The notes beneath the pieces are model-generated. The model was not told the DNA's origin and did not search any database. It saw nothing but the letters and a program-made list of their open reading frames with translations. A program made the position numbers and the translations under genes. This document shows, one piece after another, positions 47,923-60,118 of a DNA stretch of 64,000 nucleotides. The stretch is taken from contig LUGG01000011.1 of NCBI GenBank assembly GCA_001683735.1, positions 372,001 to 436,000 of the forward strand, written 5' to 3'. Source of the stretch: Grifola frondosa (lineage: Eukaryota; Basidiomycota; Agaricomycetes; Polyporales; Grifolaceae). The number at the start of each line of letters is the position of its first letter. The stretch's first letter is position 1.

Positions 47923-48231
47923 GCTAAAATTGACAACACACTCAAGCAGAGGCCTCTAACTGGTAATATGTCCTCACGCGAATAAAATAGTCTAGAAATA
48001 CAGATAAAATGATGTTGCCAGATAGATCCGGTCTGTATTTTGAGAGGTTTGGGTGTGTAGTGACGGTCAATGTTCAAGCCATGGCAGCAAGTCGACTGAG
48101 GCTGGCGCTCTGTGCAGCCAGCTCCTGCTTTCATTCCGCCACCACCGCACGACACAGCGAGCAAAGCTTTATTCTCCCACTTCACCGTATCAAACTACAT
48201 AGTCTCTGGTCTTTGTTAACGCAGGAAAATT
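47923..48231. promoter_or_regulatory. Bidirectional promoter, RPC9 and NOT2
   Basis: The two ATG codons point away from each other 309 bases apart, so both promoters must lie here. No TATA element or known motif was identified. Confidence 0.5.
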
Positions 48232-50287
48232 ATGAACCGACCAGGTAACCGCTGGAACTCGCGCGAGACTGTAGAAATGTTCACCTCGCGTCCAGGTCAA
48301 CCCCCTCAGCGCCCACCAAGCCTCGCTCCCAATCCAGCTCTCGGAGGCCCGTTTCGTGGGCCATATACTGGTTACGGAATGCCACCTCGCACCGTCCTTC
48401 CAGGCTTTCCAAACCTGCCAAGTCACCGCACCGTCGTAGCCCAGCCGTCTCCAAATTTCATCCAGAGAGGCCAGGGGCAGAGCAATTTCCCTTACGGCAC
48501 CGGGACGCTGCAGCAACAACAGGCGCAACAGTCGCAGCCCCAGCTCGCCGCACAGAACACCCTGTCGCACACTCCGCATCAACAACAGACACAGCAGCCG
48601 GGCGCCAGCTCGACGCTGCCACCACATCTTGCCCAAAATGTTGCCCCGAGCCAAGGAACCGCGCCCTCGGTTTCGTCCGCGAGCGAAGTCGGCCTCGACC
48701 TGAACGACTTCCCTGCGCTGGGGTCGACGCCCGCGACAAACTCGACAGCGGCTTCGAGCGCAAATACGACGAGCTATGCGAGCCAGGCGGGGACAGGTGC
48801 AGGAGCGAGCGGTGTGCAGGCGTCAATGGGAACGGGAGCGAATCAGCCGCGGGACTTCACGCCAGACGACTTCCCCGCACTGGGCGGGCAGACGCAAAGT
48901 GCGCTACAGACACAGCAGACACAGCAGCAGACCGCGGACGGACACCCGCCGGGCCTGAATGGGTTTCAACAACACAATGATCAGCATCGTCAGACGGTCT
49001 TGGGTTCACTAACAGGCAATGCACAGACACAACAGCCTGGGCTGCTAAATCTAGGGCAAACGAGGAATATACATCCAGGGTTCCAGACGGATGCGGAGAA
49101 GCAACGGGTGCGTCGCCATTTGTATTCGACGTTATGCGCCTTATGTATGCTGACTGTGTTAAGACTTACGCGCTGAAGCTGAATCAGAACACCCATGCGG
49201 CCGCAGCAGCAGCAGCAGCAGCAGCATGGAATTCGCCCAATGCGAATCCTGGGACTCAGCAGGCATCTAGCGCATTCCCGAACGGTTCTCACCAAAACCA
49301 CACACAGACAACCATTCAGCAGCCACAGCAGCAGACACAACCAACACAACACCTAAACGCTCCGCCAGGCGTCCCACTCCCCACAACGTTCGCTCAGCCA
49401 CAGCCGCAGGCGCAGCAGACACCCTACATTGGGAACGGGACAAACGCAGGCGATACTCCGCTGCACCCATCGCAAGGTCCCTCGCACGCGACAAGTGTAG
49501 TACCTCAGACGCCTGCGCAACAAGTGCTCATGTCCCCAGCGGATCGCTGGGGGCTGTTAGGACTGCTGGCAATGATCAAGAGTGCAGATCCAGACCAGAA
49601 TCTACTTTCTATCGGTACAGATCTAGGGACGATGGGGCTCGACATGCAGAATTCCGGGTATGTCTCGCTCAATCGTCTCCGTTGCATCTGCGCGCTGATA
49701 CTATGTATGGACTAGAAGCTTGTACTCGACGTTCATCACGCCATGGGCAGACTCTTCTGCCGCACACACGTAGAACCGGATTTTCACCTACCGACATGTT
49801 ACAACGTGCAACCGCCTCCGCCTGGCCAAGTAAAGCGGCTGCATTCAGCGACGAGACCCTCTTCTTCATGTTCTACTCATCTCCGCGGGATGCCCTGCAA
49901 GAGATTGCGGCTCAAGAATTGTATGTTTCTGGATTTCTGGATTTATGATTTTCTGTACTGATGATTCTCATGCACGCAGATGGAACCGCAATTGGGGTAT
50001 CACAAGGAGATGCTTTATGGTTAACCAAGGAGACGGGCACGTCACCTTCGCAGAAGGTGCCTGGCGGCGAGCAGGGCACGTACTCGTTCTGGGATCCGGA
50101 GAACTGGGAGAAGTCGCGGAAAGAGATGACGGTGCTGTACGCAGACCTTGAGGAGAAGTCGCATCCGCTGTTCGCACAGAGCCAGACGCTGCAGATGAAC
50201 CCCACTGGGCAGCAGACACAGCACCAGCAGGCGCAGCCTATCCAGCGGGTAGGCGCGTTCCAAGGAATGGGCATGGGCGCGATGTGA
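48232..50287 (+). CDS. NOT2: CCR4-NOT complex subunit 2 (NOT2), four frame breaks
   Basis: A core scaffold subunit of the CCR4-NOT deadenylase complex. The start at 48232 gives MNRPGNRWNSRETVEMF and a Gln-, Pro- and Ser-rich region with two copies of the NOT2 motif (LDLNDFPALG, TPDDFPALGG). An alanine run encoded by GCA/GCC triplets lies at about 49197-49227. After an intron near 49110-49170, the NOT-box part reads WGLLGLLAMIKSADPDQNLL, GTDLGTMGLDMQNSG, then SLYSTFITPWADSSAAHT, VEPDFHLPTCYNV, AAFSDETLFFMFYSSPRD, and WLTKETGTSPSQKVPGGEQG up to 50287. Between 49770 and 50018 four single-base losses (near 49770, 49835, 49997 and 50018) break the frame, each between well-conserved pieces. The N-terminal two thirds is undamaged. 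Confidence 0.9.
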
Positions 50288-50723
50288 GGACATACGGGCG
50301 TGTTTTGTTGTTCTGATTGAGAGCGCGCTGGGACTGCGAAAGGTGCGCATGTTGCGGGGTGTGCTGCATTTGGACTGAAACATTTGGCCTTCGCTGCCCC
50401 GCATGTTATTTTACTTGTCTGTTTCCGCCGCCATTCTCTCGTTGGTGCTTATCCTCTGTTTTCTTCGTCCTCGAGCTATCATACGCTTGTATCTCTAAAG
50501 CACTCTGTCTAAATCATATTACTGTCTACTGTCCATCTGTTACCATCATCAGTGTGCTCGTTGACCGATATCGGGTTGTGTTCCATTGTCCAAACTTCTG
50601 ATAGTAAGCCTAATCTGATACACAATACGATCTAAAAGAGATGCTCAAAACAATTCTAATACGACTAATGCAGGGAAGCTCTGTCGGTCTCAATCTCATA
50701 ACGTACACAGACCTATCGTAAAG
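50288..50723. other. Intergenic, convergent 3' ends
   Basis: About 435 bases between the stops of NOT2 and the TRK gene. No gene or RNA recognised. Confidence 0.45.
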
Positions 50724-53700
50724 TCATGCCACGGTAACATGGCGTCCACTGGATTCCACACTGGAATCTACCTCGGTCATCTTTTCGGTAATCAAGGTGC
50801 CAATCCCTGCGTCGCTCCTCTCGTTATCATGCAGGCTAATTGTCTCAGCTCGCGCTCTGGCTCTCAAAGCCGGCAGTTCTCTATCATGCGTCTCTGAGTC
50901 CTCGCGGTCGTGGCCCGCCGTGTCCTCCTGCCGGGTGGCCGATGTGTTGGAGACTTCTCGGCCCTTTCGCCGGAACTCGTGCGGGAAAAGCACGGCACGA
51001 TCAAGTGCGACAGGTAGACCACGGTGCCGACCACGTATCATGACTGCACACAACATGAGTTTGGATAGTGTGTGTAGCGCTCCAGACAAGGAATAATTGG
51101 CCTAACAAAGGTTAAAAGATAGTTATGTAGATCATAGTAGATGACTCACCGTGGGGATCCCAAGAGAAAGCCCGACAGTGCCATACGCAGAGACGAGTTC
51201 GAAGACTACGGAAAATTAAATCAGAGGTCAGAACTTATTGAACATGTCGAACACTCACGTAATGCAAAGATATTGAACCATGCCACATTGGCTGGGTTGG
51301 TTAGACCATCGCGCTAGTTGACGGCAATTTGCAGTCAGTGCATCGAAAGCACAGGATATATGCTGCGAACTGACCTCGATGATGCACAGCAAGAATAGTG
51401 TCAGGGCAAGCCACCACATGTCTGGCACACAGAGGTTGACACTGATCGAGCGAAGAGGAGGAGGGATAAAATACCGAAAGATAGCTGCCTGCGCACGTGG
51501 CGCACGAGGTACTTCCCCCAGATGGCTACACGGGACTCGTTTGTAGAGTTCCAGTGTGATTCATCCTCCAAATCGTCGTTGTCCTTCTCTTCATAGACTC
51601 CGAGAGATTTCTCCTCATATACATTGGTAGCGCGAACGCTATCGGCGCTTTTTGTCAGACCAAAAAAGGTTATGTAGTGGACAATGAACACGCACCTCAT
51701 TGCAATGGGGTAGATGGCGATATACATCATGATAACGTACAACACTCTATAGCAGATGTAATCATTGTTCCATACAAGGAAAGGGTAATACTCACTGGAC
51801 TGCTGGGACGATTGCGGACATGGGTATCGCAGAAAACCCGGCGCTCCGAACAGCAGCAGCTTGAAGAACAGCTAGAATGACTCTAACTCCGGTCGGAATT
51901 CCCGCGATTAAGGGATTTCCAATGTTAAGTATGAGATCAAAGAACCAGTTCGTGAAACTGTGAATCGACGCATGAGAGACACTCGGTATCGTTGAAGAGA
52001 TAGTATTACTTCAATGCCAGCACGATCCCAAACAGCAACCAGGTCTGACGAGCAGGAAAGAGATATATGAAGCATCGCCGAGGATGGTCTAAAAGAAAAT
52101 GGAGTGATTCCCTGGTTCTCGAATGTGCAGGCAGTATATTCTTGAGGATCCAACTGATTATAGAGAAGGCCGTAGTTAGATATGCTCTGACAAAAGAACA
52201 GAACGTTTTACATTAGGAAGCGAAGGCTGCATGAGCATAGTCTGTCAATTACGGCGAAATGAGAGAAGCAAATGATCGACTGACAATATCGGCTGTCGGA
52301 ATCATTCATGATCAACTCTAGTGACAGAAAACGTGAAAATCACTTACAAGACAGGTATTTCCGGCTAATACACATATTACCAACATGACAATCATAGGGT
52401 ATGCGGTCTGGAATGGCACCATGTTCTGGTCCACCAGAGACATGCCTAAGCTCTGTCAGCTCGAAGAAAGTCAGTGATCCTCCAGTGCATACCTGTGTTG
52501 GCCCAAGCCCCGATGACTTGCATCGCAGAAAACCTTTGGGGCTATCATTGATGGCGTCCATTCCAAAGAATCTGGGAGACATACCATATTGGAGATATTA
52601 CCTTATGTTGCTGGGGAGGCACGAAATTATATTGCCAACGGGGTAGAGTCATGTAAGGCGCGATCACTATGAAAGATATTGATAACAATCCGACATAGTA
52701 CTTTCAAGTTGTCAGGATCGATGAAAGAAGAGATGTCACTAAGAACTTACCAATGGGACGATCCAAAGTAAGGATGTGAGTGCACGATACTCAACTCCTC
52801 CAAGTTCCTCGATATTTTCAGCAGTCAATCCACTGAATGCAGAGTTTCTGCCCACGATCGCACTAAATGAAAAATATGGGACGGTCCTCGTCGGGCCTGC
52901 GGAAGGTGTAGCAGGAATGTTGCATGTCTGCGGAATCAGTGTCGAGGTACGTGGCATGGTCACCGTCCGCCGCAGATTGCGATGAAGTCCAGGAAAGATC
53001 CTACGCATGGCTCGTGAAACCAGCTGTCGTGGCCCCGGAAATCCTCCAAATTCTCCCTCGTCGTGTTCAATAGGAGCAGAAGTTGCGATCGATCGACGGC
53101 TTGTGATACGAGATAGATGCTCGACTTCAACTCCGGTGGCAGTGGTGCCTTCAATGTTATGCATATAGGACGGCGCATCATGCACACCATCCTGAGATAC
53201 CGTCCGCGCATGCGTACCCATCGGATTAATCAAATGCGGAGCTAAATCCACTCTGCGAACCATATCTGGACGAATTTTGGACGTACTACGCTTGACTGCC
53301 TTCGCACGACTGCTCTTAGGCTCTCCTTTCGCCAAGGCGCCCCCTTTCTTCGCCTGAAGATTGTTCTAAACCTGCGGATAGACGACGTTGCATCAAGGCT
53401 CATTGATGTGTCGTGATGTGTGTACGTCCGTTCAAGCTCGGCGGCAACGATATATTCCAGGTGGTTGAGGAAATATTGCCTTGCCACAGATAAATATACA
53501 TGCAGTCTAGGAAAAGGAGGGCACAATGAACTCACCTCCTCACCATCACAACAATCCATGCTACGAATGTCTGTCGTGGATGTTGGAGAGTATCGAATGT
53601 GATCCAATGATCATTACCAACCTGATTTCCGATGAGTTCAAGAACGGCAATAATGACTTGCTGCCATATGGTCAAAGAGCTGAAATCGATAGTAGAGAGC

Positions 53701-53918
53701 CCTGTCCCTGTGACACCGCTGACACAGACAAACAATGCATCTATGAACTTGACGGGGAATTCGCCATTGGACGCCCAAAAGATGATGGCGCTGAACAAAG
53801 GGATGAAAATACTGTGCCACTCTGTCAGGTCCGTTGAGTCAATCAGGTCACACATGACTTACAAAAGAAGGAGGTGTATCCGATAGAAATTCAGATGGGA
53901 CTTGATGTACGACCACAT
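50724..53918 (-). CDS. TRK-type high-affinity potassium transporter
   Basis: A plasma-membrane potassium uptake system of the Trk/Ktr/HKT superfamily. The start at 53918 gives MWSYIKSHLNFYRIHLLL, joined to IPLFSAIIFWASNGEFPVKF. The first pore loop is in IDALFVCVSGVTGTGLSTID, followed by FSSLTIWQQVIIAVLELIG. A long cytosolic loop follows (about 53600-52780), basic and Ser/Thr-rich, the variable part of fungal TRKs. Later exons carry ENIEELGGVEYRALTSLLWI, ENQGITPFSF and MMYIAIYPIAMS, an acidic loop, LVRHVRRQLSFDMWWLALTLFLL, and the typical end HTLSKLMLCAVMIRGRHRGLPVALDRAV. The hydrophilic C-terminus stops at 50724. More than ten exons are implied, and internal edges are approximate. Confidence 0.9.
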
Positions 53919-54227
53919 TGGTATGAGGAGAAAGGAGATGGAAGTGCAAAGTTGGAGATCAACCGCCTTTAGAGCAAAACGAACTTGCTTCAGATAGACA
54001 ACGTGTACGCCGGATCAACATGAGGTGGAAGCATTCGTCGACAAAGTCAGCAAGTAACAGCTCAGATCTCGTGTTGCGTTATTTCGAGTTGCCAGTAAGA
54101 GCAGCCATAATTTACAAACTCCGCATCAACACAACGGGCCACTGGCTTTAAATCTGGGGATCGGAATGCAAACAAAATGTGGCGGAATTTGACCAAATAT
54201 AGTAAAATACCGGCCTAGACAATAACG
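53919..54227. other. Intergenic between TRK promoter and WDR7-like 3' end
   Basis: About 310 bases; no additional feature recognised. Confidence 0.45.
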
Positions 54228-57200
54228 TCATGTGCTGAAAGTCAAAACAGCATCTCCAATCTTCAACTTCACACTGCGTTCTGCAGGCCATTCAAAGTGT
54301 ATTTTCTGCAAAGTGCAGGCGAGCGACATATGGACTTCGAGGATGTCTGAGCATCGCGGCGGTTCAACTCATAACGAATGCACTTACCTGCATCTCCCAC
54401 ATTAAAACTGAGGGTTTTGAAGGGCTCGGAGCCACTATGACCTTGTCGGGGTGGCGCTCCAGGATTGAAGAAGCTCGCGAAACTGGATCCAACCTTCCAA
54501 ACGAGGACGACAGATTCCTCAAGTGACACAGTCACCAGACGTCGGCCATCCGGGGAAAAGCTGCACGCAGTCGTGCGCTTCTTATGCCCTTCCAGCACGT
54601 AGAGTCGTGTGGCAGTCTTCAGATCGTACATTACCACCGATCCTTCGCTAGTTCCGACAGCGAGCGTTGGGTCGCCATGTGAAAGTCCACGTTAGGAAAC
54701 CTATTTAAGAACCCGTTATATGAGGGATACACGCTTGTCAATCGAGTGAACACACGTTTGAACAATGTGACCAAGAATTTCCGTGGCGGAATCGAGGACT
54801 GCTTCGCGCGTTGCATTTGAGTTGGGGTCCAGGGATTTCACCACTGCTTCAACTAATCGCGGCAGGTTGCTATACAGGACCAGAGGTTTCTGCCAACAAT
54901 TAGGAACTAGCGGAGTGGACAAAATTCCAACTCACTTTGCGAATGAGGAAGATGACCAGTTGCATCACTGCCTTGCGATGCTGGACATTAAGAGGATGCA
55001 AGATATCCATAGCTACTGTCGTCATGAACAAAGGCGTGTTGCTCGAGGCGATTTGGAGGATGGCCGAGCGCGCTTGCAGCCCGACATTGTGGAGCGATAT
55101 CGCCTCTTTCCGTGCCGTCGTTGCAAGCATGAACAAGGCCCGGAGCATTTCCACAGCGTCGACATACTGTTGCCATATTGAAAATCCTCGCGAGCAGAGG
55201 TCAATGGCAAGCGACCTGTATGGCGACGCCTCGTCGTGCAGATACAGAGCGATCGATTTCGCAATATCAGTCAGAGTGCTAGAGAAAAAGGTCTATATGT
55301 TAGGTGACTCCATAGACTATCAGAAGATAACCCAACCTGGTCGGTAGTAGACTGTACTTCTCCACCGCAATGGAGCCGCAGATGAACAGCGCCAAGGCAC
55401 TGCTTCTGGAGTCTTGCTCGATATCAAGCCGCAAGTATGGAACTGAGGTGGAATGTTACTCATACCCATGGAGCCTTTGACGACAAAAACTTACGGCGAT
55501 TTTGCCAGCTTTCAACGACATCCGTAGTTTCTTGATCAGTCAATCGCGCAACCCCAGCTTCGAACAGTGTGCGAGCCGCGTGTCGCACTTCTGCGACTGT
55601 GAAAATGTAAGCCCGTACGCCTAGATCAACCCAAATAAGAAAATACCTGGAGACTGGAGCCAGTGACGCGCGATGAGCGTTAAACTTGGCGGTTTATATT
55701 CAGGTCCAATGAGTTGTCCTATTGATACCGTATAGAAAGTCATCACCGTATCCGCATCTTGCGAAAGGCCTGCAGACACCTTAGCAAATGACGACAACAG
55801 ATAGACATACCGACTTGCCTTTACAATGTGTCAAGCATTGCAGAATAGCAAGAAGGGCTAATGCACGGGTAGCAGAAGCCTCAGGTGAGATGACCCAAGG
55901 GTTCTGTTCCCTGAACATGGAAATTGACTTATGGCTGTTAAAGCCTCGCCTTCAGCCGGAAGAGGTAGAAAACGCACGGGAGTCTCACCTTGTCAGGCCA
56001 ATGGACACGACTGATGCGCATACACCGAGCTTCTCTCGGCATATAACGTCAATCTCCTCACTCAGGCCAAATGTCAACAACGCCGACAACAACGCTCGAA
56101 GTGGTTCGACGTCGGTAGTATCATCATGCAGATTCGTGGATGACTTGAACCCGACTGGTCCAGGGTGAAATTGATGTAAAACAGCCTCCACGTCAACGAG
56201 AAGCGTCGATGCTATCAAGAAATAGAGTTCAGTCCTGGAGTCGTGACCGGAGCGAAACGTCGAACCATAATCAAGTCCGTCACTACTTGGCAAATTTGAC
56301 ATGACTGTATTTGACGTGCACGCGCCAGAATCTACTGACCTGATGATGGTGTGTTAGAAATAGCACCGCCCGAAAGATATGGACACACCATTCCGTCCAC
56401 CCTCCCTGTTGCAAAAGTTCGTGTGCCTTGTCCACACTCATCGAGCGCCAGAATTCTCTAGTCCGCGTGTCCCACAGTCTGGCATGGCGGTCTGCATAGA
56501 TCAATAGCAGATTATCCTCTCCGAGGCAAACCTTTTCCAGGGAAGCAGCAGAAGTGGGAATCAAGTAGACACTGCCAGGAAATTAGTACCATCTTTGTAG
56601 TCTTATTCAATGACCCACAATTGACACCCGTCTATCGCAACTACAGCGATAGTTCCATCCTGTGCTATGCACAAAACGCAGCCGCGGAGACGTCCGACCT
56701 TGTCATTGTGGAGATCAATGACTCGTATGAGGGGGGTCGTGAATATTGTCCAGCGGGCACAAAGCTTGAGTGTGCTGGTATAGGAGAAATTAGCCAACAT
56801 CGAGAAATAGAGGTTCAAATAAGTTACTCTAATTTCCACATTGCTACCGACCCATCGTCAGAACCGCCTACGATGAAGCGCTCTTTTGTCCGCTCGTTCT
56901 CTGCTAGGCTGAGCCCAACAACGTAACCTGCAAGCGGAATATCGGACGAATCCAGCGGGCCGTCATTGCCCCGCGCCTGTATCAACCGCGACAACGACGA
57001 GCGGCAAATTCGACCATCACCTATAGACAGCTCGTCGGTAACATGTCCACTCCGAAGGGAAATCACGCACTGAATCCCAGAATGATCAAATTTAGCTCAA
57101 TAGGCAGCAGTGAGGTCAACTTAGGCTTGGCATCTGCCAATGCTCTGTTGTCCCGCGCCTTCCATAACGTCCGCGTGGCCACGGTCTCTTCAAGAGCGTT

Positions 57201-59335
57201 AAAGGAGGAGAGTCGAAGTCTTCGCTTCCTATTCTTGACACGCGTAGACAGGATGTCACCAGCCGGTGTGATACTGCAGCAGTCCTTATGCGGCAGTGCA
57301 ATAGATCGTATCAACCTCGGTCTGATCAGATTTATGAGCAAGTTCGGTCAGTCATCATCAGTGATATGTCTTACTGAGCGACATGATTGGAGCCACCCTC
57401 TGATGCTTTGTTGATTTTTTCCTCGGTAAGGCTGTACTTCTCTGCATGATCCTTGAGCACAGATCAGAAATAATCATATACCGCCTTAAATGCAGCCCCT
57501 CACCGAGAATAGAACGGTGAAAGAAGTTTGATCAACCCATCGAACATCGCAAATGTCAGCCACAGGATAAGCAGCCAGCTTTTGCAGGGTCCTGCCATGC
57601 CACATGAACCCCTGTGTTAGATGGATAAGAAAGTGGCCACGGAGAGCATGAAAGCACTCGCCAACAGCTCCATAGTCGACCAAATGATCATACGAACAAC
57701 TCCTTTGGCGACATAAGAACGCATACCCTGGAATTGTCCCTGTAACGAGATCTCGCCAATCTCGCTTTCTTCCCCGAGCTCGACGCGTCCAAAGGTATCG
57801 TTCTTCCCAATGTCTGAAACATGCTCCACAGAATGCGCTTTCAGTGCCTTAAATGGGTTCGCCAGAGGTAGCGCTATATTCGAGCCTGATTCCGGCAGCT
57901 CTACCTCAGGAGGGGAAGATGCCTCCGTAATATTCATCGACCGTACAACAAAATGTCCGGATGATGACATTCGCAGCAGACTGAAAGAGCCTGTCTGAAA
58001 AATTAGCGGCAACCATCGGCGCGGTTCCTGCGAACTGACCGTTGGTTTCCCGACACAGATCAATAGCATCCACAGATGCGTCTACAAACCACTCTCCCAG
58101 CCTCCGAAGTGCTGTGTCTTCACCTGTACGGCCTATCCGTAATTCAAACGCAACCAATCGCGATTGACTGCCTGGGCTACCATTCTCCGACTCCGATGTC
58201 TGACTTCCCGATTGAATATTGGGTGATGCGCACGCAATCAAAATATGGTACTAAATTACAAGTACACGTGCAATATGGATCAGAGGAGATATAATCAACC
58301 GTGAGGATCCCTCGCACCTCATCAGAGGCAGCCACCACCAGCCGCTTCCACCTCCACGTTGCGTATTGCAAGCTACGGTTTTGGCCTCCAAGTAGCACGA
58401 GCTCTTGGACATCATCTGCGCAGGCAGATGCAACACATGTACCATCTATAGTAGCGTACACGGAAATATCACTGCAAATTGTTGTTAGTCTGAGCACCAA
58501 ATTGCCGAAGCCAAGTGAATTACCCTGTTCTTTGCAAGCACAACAGGAATCGGCCATCGTCATGAGATTTCAGTGCCGTGATAGCTTGGCCAGCACCAAA
58601 TCGTGGTGGGAGTACATGACATTGCAGAGACAAGACGGGTGAATCAAATGGGTCCTGAGGTTCATGGTTCGGAAGAAGCGTTGGTGATGGTGGAGAAGAG
58701 AGCGACCTGATTGATGAAGCAGGCGACACTACAATAGAACGAAAAGCACGGGAATTGTCCCGTGTGTGCGTACTACTTGCAGATGAAGACGGCACTTGCG
58801 AAGGAGATTTCTCAGCCACAGCTGCTTTCTCGGCGATCCCTCCGGTCGACCTCTCCTTCATGGCCCTCCCCTTCAGCATTTCTTTCAGCCTCTCCTCTTC
58901 ATCATCGAAATCGACATAGTTCTTGGGTGCCTCTGCAAGCTCTGTGGAAACAGAGGAGACTATACGAGAGCGCGTCACATGGAATGGTGCAAAGCCACTG
59001 CCTGCCGATGGCGAGGATGAACGAGGACGGTGCGAGCCAGATATTTGTAACGAGATGGACGTTCCAGTAGGCTGGGTGGGTCCTTGAGTTCCTTCTGGGC
59101 GACCTCTTGCTATTGGTCCTGAGCGTAATATGTAAAACGTGCCGTCTTCGCATCCAATGGCGACTCCGCAGGTCAAGTCATTTCTCCCTTCTCGCACTGA
59201 GCTAGGTTCAAAGTCCAAAGAAGTCATGCACGATGGGTAGGCCAGCGATAAGCTGTCATCAGGTCCAGTATATGATCCAGCACTGCTCACACCTTGCGAG
59301 GCCAGGAACGATAGTGGTAAGACGAGAAGGCTCAT
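54228..59335 (-). CDS. WD40-repeat protein, WDR7 (rabconnectin-3 beta)-like, one frame break
   Basis: A large WD40 protein of the WDR7 type, linked in animals to V-ATPase assembly with DMXL proteins. The start at 59335 gives MSLLVLPLSFLASQGVSS, then LDFEPSSVREGRNDLTCGVA and AIGCEDGTFYILRS. A Ser-rich insert follows (58600-59000). Further repeats are ERFIVGGSDDGSVAMWKLE and LLLIYADRHARLWDTRTREF with a helical stretch after it, then an alpha-helical middle (VEAVVKSLDPNSNATREAVL). The C-terminal repeats are GTSEGSVVMYDLKTATRLY and TACSFSPDGRRLVTVSLEES. The frame is out by one base near 54665, between MATQR and LAVGTSEG. The last exon ends in VKLKIGDAVLTFST at 54228; joining it may need a GC donor or an alternative acceptor. 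Exons are many and edges approximate. Confidence 0.8.
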
Positions 59336-60118
59336 ACTGATAATCAGAAACGAGTTCAAAGAAGAGCCTGGTTATGTACTGAGATCACAGGATGGCAGCA
59401 CGACGGCAGCACAACAGTAAGTAGTACCCGAGGTTCGACAGAACTATCATAGGGACTTGTTGTGGTCACAGCCGCGATGTGTCACGATCGTGACAACCCA
59501 TCGATCTAGATGTCACCGTCACGTCGCTGTGCATGATCAAAACTTTGACTTGTGCTTGACCGTCTTTGACCGTTCCAACGGAAGTAACTCTGACCTAACT
59601 CAGACGCGTTCTGACCCACAGGCCGGGCTAGATCATTGTAGAAAATTATATCTGCCAGACGGTGCCATATTGGCCGCCACGATTTTCGATACAAGCCGTT
59701 TTCGCTGGTCCTTGGACCCTTTTTCCAGTCAGTATGTCATGACACGACTGAATGTTACAACATCTGATAAACAAACTCATTTACATCGCAGAATTTATGC
59801 TGTGTGATGGGCATGTTGTTCAATATGCCGTGACGAACTTGGATATCTGGAGGCTGATGTCGTGCGGTCGAAGTCGAAGCCTCCCCACAATCATACCGAT
59901 GATAATTCATCATCGTCATCATCACCATCCTGCTCTGAGCCTAATTATACGGCAGATCGGCAGCCTCTCTAAGCATGCAAGTCATTATATTCATTGACCG
60001 CACTAAAGCCGAACAGCCGCCATATTATAACTATTCGCTTCTCCTCCAGCCAACGATACCTCTCCTGCCGCATGCCCCTTACCTGCTGAAAGACTCCATT
60101 TCGAGTGGCTGAATCCGC
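59336..60118. other. Intergenic, about 780 bases
   Basis: Holds the WDR7-like promoter and the promoter of the first PPxY gene. GTCAC/GTGAC words recur at about 59463-59525. No gene recognised. Confidence 0.45.
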
